Shown: positions 14,153 through 21,003 of the stretch, one piece after another
Layout: each line of letters starts with the position of its first letter
Position numbering within the stretch: position 1 is the first letter of the stretch
Assembly: GCA_023460875.1 (NCBI GenBank)
Contig: JAEWOQ010000495.1
Location: forward strand, 1 to 22,499
Reading direction: 5' to 3'
DNA length: 22,499 bases
Origin: Pseudomonadota bacterium
Lineage (GTDB): Bacteria; Myxococcota_A; Polyangia; Polyangiales; Polyangiaceae
Made by a program: the position numbers and the translations under genes
The notes under the pieces: model-generated
The model's database searches: none
What the model was told of the DNA's origin: nothing
What the model saw: the letters and a program-made list of their open reading frames with translations, nothing else

Positions 14153-15597
14153 TGAGGTCCCTTTCGCTCGGTTCGCGCCCGGACCTGGCGTTCACCTGGG
14201 CGCTCGGGGTGGTCGCCCTGGTCCCGCGACTCTTCGTCGCCCTGGCCTGGGCGCGAGAGCCGGTCTGGGACGGGCACTACTACCACTTCGGAGCGGAGCG
14301 CATCGCGGCCGGGCTCGGCTACTCGGAAGACGTCCTCATCGGCGGTCAAGCCACCTGGAAGCCCTGGGCCCACTACCCCGTGGGTTACAGTGGGTTTCTG
14401 GGCGCCGTGTATCGCGTCTTCGGCTCGTCCATCGAGGTGGCGCCCGTCGCCAACGCGGTCGTCGGCACGGCGACCGTGCTCGTCGCGTACCGGCTCGCGC
14501 GCTACCTGCTCTCGGAGCGGCGGGCCGCAGTGGCGGGAGCCCTGTGCGCGCTGCACCCTGGCTTGATCGTCTACTCGGCGGTGGTGATGACCGAACCCCT
14601 CGCCGCGCTCCTCCTGCTCGTCACCTGCTGGGTCGCGGTCGCCCAGCGCGGCCGCTGGCGTGGCGTCGTCGGGGCGGGGCTCCTCCTGGGTCTCGCCGCG
14701 CTCGTCCGACCGGCCTCCCTCCTCGCGGGCCCCTTGCTCGCGTTCGTTCAGGGGCGCCCCAGCTGGCGCGGCTTGGCGCAGCTCAGCGCGGCCGGGGCGA
14801 TCACGATCCTCACGATCCTCCCTTGGACTATCCGCAACTGCCGCGTGATGGATGACTGCGCCCTCATCTCCACCAACGGGGGCTGGAACCTCGCCATCGG
14901 TGCCCTGACCACCACCGGCCGCTTCCAGACCCTGCGCGCCGCCGACGGCTGCCCGGTGGTCACGGGACAGGTGCAACAGGATCGCTGCTGGGGTGAGGTA
15001 GGCGCGGCCCTGATCCGCAAGGATCCCGCAGGTTGGCTCGCCTTGGCGCCCCTCAAGCTGTCGCAGACCTTCGATCACGAGTCCTTCGCGATCGAGTACC
15101 TGCGCGAGGCCGCCCCCGAGCAGTGGCCGGAGCCGCGGCGACGTGCGGGGCGCGGCCTGCTCAGCCTGTTCCATTGGCTCTTGATCGCTGGCGCGAGCCT
15201 CGCGCCCGTCGCCTGGGCGGGCGCTCGACGAGGCGCTGCCGGGAGCTCCCCGGAGCGCGCCAGCGCGTCTGCCGTCGCTCGCTGGACCCAGAGAGCCTTA
15301 CTCGGCAGCGTCTTGGCCTACAGCGCCTGGTGCCTCACCCAGGACTCACCTCCATTCTATCTGCTGGTGGCCCTCCTCCCGCTGGTCGCCGCGCTGCCGC
15401 TCCCAGGCCGCCCCCGCTGGATCGGCGCCGTAGCGACCGGGGCGAGCGGCGTGGCTGGTTACCTGTTCGGGCTCCTCGCCATCACGACACTGACCCACGC
15501 TGTGTTCTTCGGTGACGATCGCTATCATTTAGTCGTGACACCTGCGCTCTGTCTGCTGGCGGCCGCCGCCCTGCGTCCCCTGCGGCGCCCAGCGTAA
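14152..15597 (+). CDS. ArnT/PMT-like (GT83) membrane glycosyltransferase
   Basis: 481 aa, polytopic. The first loop after membrane segment 1 carries acidic Asp40 in WDGHYYHFGAERIAAGLGY. HYPVGYSGFLGAVYRVFG (74-91) and LHPGLIVYSAVVMTEPLAALL (about 135-155) are typical of lipid-phosphate-sugar-dependent transferases (GT-C fold). The C-terminal half alternates helices and a late loop FFGDDRYHL before the last helix. The family moves sugars from polyprenyl-phosphate donors to lipid A, proteins or other acceptors outside the inner membrane; the acceptor is unknown. The ATG at 14152 overlaps the upstream stop as TGATG, a sign of re-initiation; the frame is open further upstream to 14119 but that would lie inside the fusion gene. 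Confidence 0.85.
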   Translation: MRSLSLGSRPDLAFTWALGVVALVPRLFVALAWAREPVWDGHYYHFGAERIAAGLGYSEDVLIGGQATWKPWAHYPVGYSGFLGAVYRVFGSSIEVAPVANAVVGTATVLVAYRLARYLLSERRAAVAGALCALHPGLIVYSAVVMTEPLAALLLLVTCWVAVAQRGRWRGVVGAGLLLGLAALVRPASLLAGPLLAFVQGRPSWRGLAQLSAAGAITILTILPWTIRNCRVMDDCALISTNGGWNLAIGALTTTGRFQTLRAADGCPVVTGQVQQDRCWGEVGAALIRKDPAGWLALAPLKLSQTFDHESFAIEYLREAAPEQWPEPRRRAGRGLLSLFHWLLIAGASLAPVAWAGARRGAAGSSPERASASAVARWTQRALLGSVLAYSAWCLTQDSPPFYLLVALLPLVAALPLPGRPRWIGAVATGASGVAGYLFGLLAITTLTHAVFFGDDRYHLVVTPALCLLAAAALRPLRRPA

Positions 15598-15612
15598 CGG
15601 GAGCGTAACGGG
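15591..15612. repeat. Two 11-bp tandem units across the stop codon
   Basis: AGCGTAACGGG occurs at 15591 and 15602; the first copy contains the TAA stop of the glycosyltransferase. It is the first of three short tandem tracts in the 377-bp gap to the next gene, which otherwise holds no recognisable gene. Confidence 0.75.
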
Positions 15613-15686
15613 AGCCAAGAGGGGCCAGAGCCGCCGCTCCATGGCGCGGAGCGCTGCCTGACGCGGAGCGGCGCTTACAGCGACGA

Positions 15687-15699
15687 CCACCGGCGGTGG
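15687..15699. terminator. Short hairpin in the glycosyltransferase-kinase gap
   Basis: CCACCG and CGGTGG pair around a single G, 90 bases after the glycosyltransferase stop. There is no T-tract and the loop is too tight for a classic terminator; imperfect pairing extends outward. The 3'-end function is tentative. Confidence 0.3.
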
Positions 15700-15776
15700 A
15701 TCGCCGCCATCAACGATGAGCGGCAGGTACACACGTCGGGGCCTCCCAGCGCCGCTCCGTCCCTGGTTCGGGCGCG

Positions 15777-15836
15777 GAGCGGGTCACGGAGCGGGTCACC
15801 GAGCGGGGCGCGGAGCGGGTCACCGAGCGGGTCACG
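15777..15836. repeat. Five 12-bp tandem units
   Basis: The units start at 15777, 15789, 15801, 15813 and 15825 and follow GAGCGGGTCACS. The middle one reads GAGCGGGGCGCG. Last bases alternate G, C, G, C, G, hinting at an underlying 24-bp unit. They lie 140-200 bp upstream of the kinase start. Confidence 0.9.
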
Positions 15837-15877
15837 GTCGACGCACCTCGGCGCCGCTGTACGTCCAGAAGCCCGGA

Positions 15878-15899
15878 GACCGTCCGGGGACCGTCCGGG
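15878..15899. repeat. Two 11-bp tandem units upstream of the kinase
   Basis: GACCGTCCGGG at 15878 is immediately repeated at 15889, ending 10 bases before a possible -35. It could be a direct-repeat operator or the residue of local slippage. Confidence 0.8.
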
Positions 15900-15908
15900 A
15901 GCCAGCGC

Positions 15909-15939
15909 TTGCGGAGCGGGCGGGGCGTGCCGCTATATG
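15909..15939 (+). promoter_or_regulatory. Weak candidate promoter for the sensor kinase
   Basis: TTGCGG (15909-15914) and TATATG (15934-15939) are separated by 19 bp. The ATG at 15975 follows by 35 bases. Both hexamers are imperfect and the spacing is long, so this is a suggestion only. Confidence 0.25.
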
Positions 15940-15974
15940 CGATACGCTCCAGACCGAGTATCCTTTCGTCCAGC

Positions 15975-17762
15975 ATGGGGCCGGGCAGTACCATGGGAGC
16001 CGAAAGGAAGGCGCTGGCCGCGAGCGGCGGAGGGCGCGAAGAGCTTCGAGCCGCGCTGCTCCGCCCGTACCTGCTGCGCCTCGCGGAGGAGCACGGAAAC
16101 GAAGCGGTCCAGGGCGTGCTCGCCGAGGCGCGCATCAGGCGCTCTGAGGTCGACAACGACTCCGCCTGGACCCCCGTGGCGAGCATCTCGCGGGCGCTCG
16201 AGGCGCTGGCGCACCGCCTCGGCCCCGACGCCCTCGCGACGCGCGGCCGCTGGGCGACCCACCCGGACGTGCTCGGCCTCTACGTGCGGCTGCTCCGCGT
16301 CGCGACCCATCCCGGCGATGCTTACAAACATCTCGCTGAGAACTCGAGCGAGTACAGCCGCGTGGGCAGCTATGAGCTCACCCTGAGCGATCCATCACGG
16401 GTCGTCCTCTGCTACAAGCCGCGCCCCGAGAGCCCCGATCAGTCGAGCCAGCGCCTATGCGACACGCGTCGCGCGGAGCTGCGCTCCATCCCACGCCTCT
16501 GGGGCTTGCCGGAGGCGGAGCTCAGCGAGACCAGCTGCATCGCCCAGGGCGATCCGAAGTGCACGTACGAGCTACGTTGGAGAGCCCGGCGCCGTACCAC
16601 CGCCGTGCTCGGGACCGCCGTAGGCGCGCTGGGGTCGGGGACGCTCATCGCGCTGCTCGGAGAGCGGGTCGGTGGCCCGCTCATCGGCGGCTTCATCTTC
16701 GCGATCGGGACCACCTGGGGCGGCAGCCTGGGCTTGCTTTTGGAGCGCATGCGCGCCGACCGCCAGGCTCGCACTCTGGAGCGCCACCGCATCGCCGCTC
16801 TCGAGCACGGCCTCGATCAGCGCGGGCACTACGTGGACTCCCAGGGCGCCCTCATCAACACCGTCCTCGGCGGCAAGTACCGCATCCTGAGGAAGATCGG
16901 CTCCGGCGGCATCGGCGCGGTGTACGCGGCAGAGCACCTGGCCCTCGGCTACCAGGTCGCGGTGAAGGTGCTCCGAGGGGCCGCGGCCGCGGACGGCGCG
17001 GAGATCGCGCGGTTGCGACGAGAGGCCCGCGTGCAGGTGTCCATCGAGCACCCGAACGTCGTGCGCACGATGGATCTCGATCAGATGCCCGACGGCTCCA
17101 TCTACGTGGTGATGGAGCTGCTCCAGGGCATGAGCCTGCAGGAGCACCTCGCCGAGGATGGCCCCTTGGCGCCGGGCTTCGCGATCCCGATTTTCCTCCA
17201 GGTGTGCCGCGCCTTGTCAGCGGCTCATCGCCTCGGCATCGTGCACCGCGATCTCAAGCCGGGGAACATCTTCATCGGCACGGATCAGGTGGTGAAGGTG
17301 CTCGACTTCGGGATGAGCAAGCTGGCGGAGGCGGACGCGCTCACCCAGGACGGCTACACCCTGGGGACCCCCGAATACATGAGCCCCGAGCAGTGCATCG
17401 GCGCCCCGGTGGATCCCAGGAGCGATCTGTACGCGTTCGGTGCGCTCATGTACGAAGCCCTCACCGGCGAGCTGCCCCTGTCGGGCCCATCGCGCCGTGA
17501 TCTCCTGGAGATGCACCAGCGGGCCATCCCCGAGCCGATGCGGGAGCGGCGTCCGGATCTGGACATCCCCCCGGAGCTGGACCGCATCGTGATGGCTTGC
17601 CTCAAGAAGCGCGCCGCCGAGCGACCCGAGAGCGCTCACCAGCTCGAGCGCCTGCTCGCGTCCATCCCGCCCCACGCGCTCGTGTACGAGTATCCCGAAG
17701 AGGCTCTCGCCCAGAGCCCGGAGCGACCGAGCCGCCGCCCCACCTGGCGCTTCAGCCACTGA
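15975..17762 (+). CDS. Membrane Ser/Thr protein kinase with N-terminal sensor-like domain
   Basis: 595 aa. Residues about 22-202 form an all-cytoplasmic domain ending in ETSCIAQGDPKCTYELRW; the C-x7-C followed by alternating hydrophobics (Cys188, Cys196) recalls V4R-like small-molecule sensor domains, though this is by eye. Two hydrophobic stretches (about 208-257) make a membrane hairpin. The kinase domain (302-575) is intact: GSGGIG (309-314), VAVK Lys331, Glu350, HRDLKPGN with Asp426 (424-431), DFG (444-446) and GTPEYMSPEQ. It should autophosphorylate and phosphorylate Ser/Thr substrates. Both domains are predicted on the cytoplasmic side, so it more likely reads an intracellular or membrane signal than an external one. 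The start may be 15975 or 15993; neither has a good ribosome-binding site. Confidence 0.9.
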   Translation: MGPGSTMGAERKALAASGGGREELRAALLRPYLLRLAEEHGNEAVQGVLAEARIRRSEVDNDSAWTPVASISRALEALAHRLGPDALATRGRWATHPDVLGLYVRLLRVATHPGDAYKHLAENSSEYSRVGSYELTLSDPSRVVLCYKPRPESPDQSSQRLCDTRRAELRSIPRLWGLPEAELSETSCIAQGDPKCTYELRWRARRRTTAVLGTAVGALGSGTLIALLGERVGGPLIGGFIFAIGTTWGGSLGLLLERMRADRQARTLERHRIAALEHGLDQRGHYVDSQGALINTVLGGKYRILRKIGSGGIGAVYAAEHLALGYQVAVKVLRGAAAADGAEIARLRREARVQVSIEHPNVVRTMDLDQMPDGSIYVVMELLQGMSLQEHLAEDGPLAPGFAIPIFLQVCRALSAAHRLGIVHRDLKPGNIFIGTDQVVKVLDFGMSKLAEADALTQDGYTLGTPEYMSPEQCIGAPVDPRSDLYAFGALMYEALTGELPLSGPSRRDLLEMHQRAIPEPMRERRPDLDIPPELDRIVMACLKKRAAERPESAHQLERLLASIPPHALVYEYPEEALAQSPERPSRRPTWRFSH

Positions 17763-17795
17763 AGCGCCCAAGGACAGCGCGCACCCCGGGGCCCT

Positions 17796-17838
17796 TGACG
17801 CGCGCCGATTCTCGCGTCATCACTTCAACGATTGATGA
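17796..17838. promoter_or_regulatory. Candidate metal-repressor operator with two overlapping inverted repeats
   Basis: TGACGCG (17796-17802) and CGCGTCA (17813-17819) are perfect 7-bp arms with a 10-bp spacer. TCATCA (17817-17822) and TGATGA (17833-17838) are perfect 6-bp arms, also with a 10-bp spacer, and overlap the ArsR start codon. TTGACG at 17795-17800 could serve as a -35. The site position suits autorepression by the following ArsR protein, but it is not an obvious SmtB consensus. Confidence 0.4.
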
Positions 17839-18257
17839 ACCGTTCGTCTGACGAGTTCAGCCCGGCGTGTGACCACGCGCCCCCCGCCGCGGCCGGAGAA
17901 GACCACCTCACACCCGATCCAGTGTTACTGGAACGAGCCGCGGAGTTCTTCCGCGCAGCGGGGGACCCGGCGCGCCTGCGCCTGCTAGCGGCCCTCGAAC
18001 ATCGGGAGCTCTGCGTCACGGACCTGGCCGCCCTCACGGGCGAGGGGATGTCGACGATCTCCCAGCGCCTACGGGTGCTCAGGAGCGCGGGGCTCGTGAC
18101 CCGCCGCAGGGACCACAAGCACGTCCTGTACTCCCTGGCGGACGACCACATCGCGCAGCTGATTCGGAGCGCCTTGGACCACGCCGGTGAGCCAGAGGCC
18201 CCAGAACGAAAGACGGAGGCGGGAGGACCCGTTACCCCCGTTTCCTCCCCTTCATGA
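17835..18257 (+). CDS. ArsR/SmtB-family zinc-type repressor
   Basis: 140 aa winged-helix repressor that should bind operator DNA when metal-free and release it on metal binding. HTH: ELCVTDLAALTGEGMSTISQRLRVLRSAGLV (58-88), wing RRRDHKHVLYSL. Both SmtB/ZiaR sites are present: alpha5 D103-x-H105-x10-H116-x2-E119 matches the SmtB zinc site (D104, H106, H117, E120) almost number for number. The alpha3N set has Cys60 and Asp63 in ELCVTDL plus an N-terminal Cys12-Asp-His14. This predicts Zn(II) sensing, with Cd, Co or Pb possible. The ATG at 17835 is used; a TTG lies one codon upstream. It overlaps the His-rich gene by 4 bp, so the two form an operon. Confidence 0.92.
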   Translation: MNRSSDEFSPACDHAPPAAAGEDHLTPDPVLLERAAEFFRAAGDPARLRLLAALEHRELCVTDLAALTGEGMSTISQRLRVLRSAGLVTRRRDHKHVLYSLADDHIAQLIRSALDHAGEPEAPERKTEAGGPVTPVSSPS

Positions 18258-18628
18258 CCGACGAGGAACCAGACATGAGCCACCACGACCACCCGACCCA
18301 CGCCCACCCCGATCACGTTCACGGACCCAGCTGTGGCCACACGGCGGTCGAGCACGGGGATCACGTCGACTACCTGCACGACGGGCACCTCCATTTCCCT
18401 CACGGCGATCACTGCGACGAACACCGTCTGGAGGTCACCGACGCCCACCCGGCAGGCTGCACGCCCGACCACTCCTGCGGCGCCCATGACGCCGGGCACG
18501 TCCACGGACCTGGTTGCGGCCACGAAGCGGTGCCTCACGGGGACCACGTCGACTACTTGGTGGATGGCCACTTGCATCACCCCTGCCAGGGGCACTGCGA
18601 CCATCACGGCACCCTGACGTCGCTCTGA
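18254..18628 (+). CDS. Histidine-rich metal-binding protein with duplicated module
   Basis: 124 aa with 30 His and 7 Cys and many Asp, no signal peptide and no membrane segment. It contains two copies of one module: HVHGPSCGHTAVEHGDHVDYL...DGHLHFPHGDHCDEH (about 21-57) and HVHGPGCGHEAVPHGDHVDYL...DGHLHHPCQGHCDHH (about 82-118). Spacing between conserved HGP-x-CGH and HGDHVDYL-x2-GHLH elements is kept, so the second arose by duplication or both are true domains. This is a cytoplasmic metal sponge or chaperone rather than a transporter. Start choice: ATG 18254 overlaps the ArsR stop (ATGA); ATG 18275 (MSHHDH) has GAGGA upstream. The repressor next door argues for induction by zinc. No enzyme function is suggested. 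Confidence 0.85.
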   Translation: MTDEEPDMSHHDHPTHAHPDHVHGPSCGHTAVEHGDHVDYLHDGHLHFPHGDHCDEHRLEVTDAHPAGCTPDHSCGAHDAGHVHGPGCGHEAVPHGDHVDYLVDGHLHHPCQGHCDHHGTLTSL

Positions 18629-18699
18629 GCGCCTCGCAGGAGGTCGCCGGGACCGGCGCCCCTGGACTTGCTCCCGCCGGAAACCACCTGCTAGAGCAG

Positions 18700-18729
18700 C
18701 CAGCGGCTCGTCTCCGGGCGAGCCGCTGG
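18700..18729. terminator. 11-bp perfect hairpin downstream of the metal operon
   Basis: CCAGCGGCTCG (18700-18710) pairs with CGAGCCGCTGG (18719-18729) around an 8-nt loop, 71 bases after the His-rich stop. There is no T-run. This is the most stable hairpin in the gap before the LysM operon; a terminator or mRNA 3' stabiliser is likely. The rest of this 247-bp gap shows nothing I recognise. Confidence 0.5.
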
Positions 18730-18875
18730 GCGCGATGAGAATCGCCGGGGCGGCGACCATGAGCAGAAATCTCGCTGACAGGAGCCCGTCGGACCGCCCG
18801 TGTGGGAGCACCGACGCCGTGGGTAGTTCCTCGGGAGGGCGTGAGCAGAAGCCCTCCACGGACGGGTGCTGACCG

Positions 18876-19904
18876 ATGACCGTCTGGAGAGCTGCTCGTG
18901 CACTCCTGTTGTCGCTGGGCGCGGCGCTGGCGTGCGGACTGAGCGCGCCGAACGCGGACGCCTTCCCCCACGTGGTGCAGGAAGGCGACACCTTGGCGGC
19001 TCTCGCGGAGCGCTATTACGGGCGCATCCAGAACGAGCGCATCTTGGTGATCGCCAATGGGCTCGACCGCGCCGATCGTGCGTCGATCACCCCAGGGATG
19101 GTGCTGGAGATCCCCGCCTTGACCCATCACCGCGTCCAGTCAGGGGAGACGTGGAAGAGCCTCGCCATCGAGCTGCTCGGCGCGCCGCACCGGGAAGTGG
19201 TGCTGGCCCTCGCCAATGATTCGAAGCCGTGGCTCATCCCCGAGCCGGGCACGATCGTCCGCGTTCCCTACAACCTCGTGCTCGTCGCGACGGGGGAAGA
19301 CAGCTTGGCGACCGTGGCGTACCGCTACATGGGGAGCACCAAGCAAGCCTGGACCTTGAGCTACTACAACCAGCTGCAGGACCGTGGTCTGCGTCGGGGC
19401 GACCTCTTCCTCGTGCCCCTGGTGGACCTGCCCCTCACGGCCGAGGGACGCGAAGCCGCCCGCAAGGCGGCGCGGGTGCTCGCCACCCAGGCGGACGCCC
19501 CCGAGCGCTCGCAGCAGCAGCGCGTGGAGGCGGAGCTGCCGGCGCTGGTGGCAGACGTGCGCGCCGGGCGCTACGTGCAGGCCGTCACCCGCGGTGTGCG
19601 GTTGCTGAGCGGCGCGGAGCTGTCCGAGGCCCAACACGCGCGCATCCACCGGCAGCTCCTCGAGGCCTACGTCGCCCTCGACGCCGTCGGGCAAGCCGTC
19701 GAGGCCTGCGCCCTCTGGCGCAAGCACGATCCCAGCGTCGCGCTCGACCCCATCTCGCTGAGCCCGAAGGTCATCGCCGTTTGTGAGCGCGCCCTGCCCG
19801 AGGGAGCTCCCTCCGCGGAGCTCGCGGCCGTCCCGGGCGGGACGGAGAGCGAGCGCGCTCCCGGCCCGGGCGCGAGAGACGCCACCTCGAAGACCTCACC
19901 ATGA
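18876..19904 (+). CDS. Exported LysM-repeat protein
   Basis: 342 aa. A signal peptide (1-28; LLLSLGAALACGLSAPNADA) precedes three LysM-like segments: about 31-80 (HVVQEGDTLAALAERYYG...ITPGMVLEIP), 84-131 (HHRVQSGETWKSLAIELLG...EPGTIVRVP) and 134-182 (VLVATGEDSLATVAYRYMG...RRGDLFLVP). LysM domains bind peptidoglycan glycan chains, so it should sit at the cell wall. The remaining 150 residues are helical (TPR-like) with a disordered Gly/Pro-rich end. It opens a tight four-gene run; the next start overlaps its stop by ATGA. A cell-envelope role linked to the DUF58/BatA-type proteins downstream is inferred from context. No ribosome-binding site is seen. Confidence 0.88.
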   Translation: MTVWRAARALLLSLGAALACGLSAPNADAFPHVVQEGDTLAALAERYYGRIQNERILVIANGLDRADRASITPGMVLEIPALTHHRVQSGETWKSLAIELLGAPHREVVLALANDSKPWLIPEPGTIVRVPYNLVLVATGEDSLATVAYRYMGSTKQAWTLSYYNQLQDRGLRRGDLFLVPLVDLPLTAEGREAARKAARVLATQADAPERSQQQRVEAELPALVADVRAGRYVQAVTRGVRLLSGAELSEAQHARIHRQLLEAYVALDAVGQAVEACALWRKHDPSVALDPISLSPKVIAVCERALPEGAPSAELAAVPGGTESERAPGPGARDATSKTSP

Positions 19905-20059
19905 GCTCCCCTCCCTCCCCACCACCCGACCCCACGGAGGACGCCGACGCGCCCGAGAAGCTCCAGCTGACTCCGGGCTGGATCGCCGTCGGGGTGATCG
20001 CCGTGCTCATCGGCGTCGCCATGGGCTTCATCATGAGTAGCGTGTGGCTCGCTCGGTGA
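19901..20059 (+). CDS. 52-aa single-pass membrane protein
   Basis: A small gene: MSSPPSPPPDPTEDADAP, then an acidic/polar stretch, then one hydrophobic segment GWIAVGVIAVLIGVAMGFIM (about 26-45) and a short tail SSVWLAR. Its ATG overlaps the LysM stop (ATGA) and its TGA overlaps a GTG start of the DUF58 gene (GTGA), so it fits exactly between two coding genes. This double overlap is the main evidence that it is real. No family recognised; a small membrane partner of the operon proteins is possible. The Arg at the end and acidic N-terminus leave topology ambiguous. Confidence 0.75.
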   Translation: MSSPPSPPPDPTEDADAPEKLQLTPGWIAVGVIAVLIGVAMGFIMSSVWLAR

Positions 20060-21003
20060 AGCCAGGCTCCCGGCGGGGAGCGTCGCCGGGAGGGCTGCGC
20101 CAGGAGCTCGACTGGGGCAGCATCGCGCCCCTCGGGTTGCGCGCGCGCGCCGTCGCGGACGGCGCCTACACGGGCGTGCACCGCTCCGCGCGAAAGGGCG
20201 CGGGCGTGGAGTTCGGAGGGCACCGGAACTACGTGCCGGGGGACGACCTGCGCTGGCTGGATCGCCACGCGCTGATGCGGCACTCGCGCTTGGTGGTGCG
20301 ACAGTTCGAGACGGAGACGGAGCGGCACGTCCACCTCCTGCTCGACGCGACCGCGTCGATGGGCTACCGGAGCGAGCACGCGCCCGCCGCCAAGCTCGCC
20401 TACGCCGCCCTGCTCGCGGCCGCCCTCGGCTACGTGGCGACCAAGGAGCGAGATCCGGTGGGCTTGGGCTGGATCGGCGGCGCCGACGTCGAGTCTCTCC
20501 CCGCACGGGCGGGCAGCGACGACTTCGAGCGACTGCTCGCGACCCTCGAGCGCGCCCAAGCCTCCGGCGCAGACGCCGCCGGTGTGGCGAGCTGGCAAGA
20601 GGCCCTGCGACCGCTGGGTGAGCGTTCCCCGCGCGGCTCGGTGCTGGTCGTGTTCAGCGACCTGATGGACATCCCCTCGCCAGCGGCGGATGAGCTCGCC
20701 CGCGTCGCGACGCGCTCCCGCAAGATCGTGCTCGTGCGGGTGCTCGATCCCGCCGAGGCAGACTTTCCGTTCGAGGGGCCCCTGCGGCTGCGCAGCCCCG
20801 AAGGCTCGCAGCTGGTGGAGACGGACGGAGGACGCGCGCGGCGCGGGTACCTGGAGGCGCTCCAGCGCATCTCCGACGAGTGGAGCCAGCGCCTGCTCCC
20901 CCGCGGTGGGAGCGTGCTGACGGTGGTGACGCGGGACGATCCGGTGCGAGCCCTCCGTCGCGTGCTGGGTGCCATCGCCGGCAACGAGGGTGAGGTCACG
21001 TGA
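20056..21003 (+). CDS. DUF58 protein with vWA-like fold
   Basis: 315 aa, soluble. The DUF58 hallmark is RSARKGAGVEFGGHRNYVPGDDLRWLD (43-69), followed by the vWA-like core with a MIDAS-type DATAS (97-101; D-x-T-x-S) and strand SVLVVFSDLMD. DUF58 proteins occur with MoxR AAA+ ATPases and BatA-type vWA proteins in envelope or complex-assembly operons; biochemical function is poorly defined. Two GTG starts are possible: 20044, and 20056 overlapping the upstream TGA as GTGA. I use 20056 because of that overlap. No MoxR gene is visible in this operon, which is unusual and may mean the ATPase is elsewhere. Confidence 0.88.
   Translation: MKPGSRRGASPGGLRQELDWGSIAPLGLRARAVADGAYTGVHRSARKGAGVEFGGHRNYVPGDDLRWLDRHALMRHSRLVVRQFETETERHVHLLLDATASMGYRSEHAPAAKLAYAALLAAALGYVATKERDPVGLGWIGGADVESLPARAGSDDFERLLATLERAQASGADAAGVASWQEALRPLGERSPRGSVLVVFSDLMDIPSPAADELARVATRSRKIVLVRVLDPAEADFPFEGPLRLRSPEGSQLVETDGGRARRGYLEALQRISDEWSQRLLPRGGSVLTVVTRDDPVRALRRVLGAIAGNEGEVT

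Noticed and set aside
17825..18991. 388-codon open frame on the minus strand, including a hydrophobic stretch near 18750
   Set aside because: It is antisense to the ArsR and His-rich genes, whose motifs are unmistakable; the His-rich coding strand reads as a Val/Ala-rich shadow.
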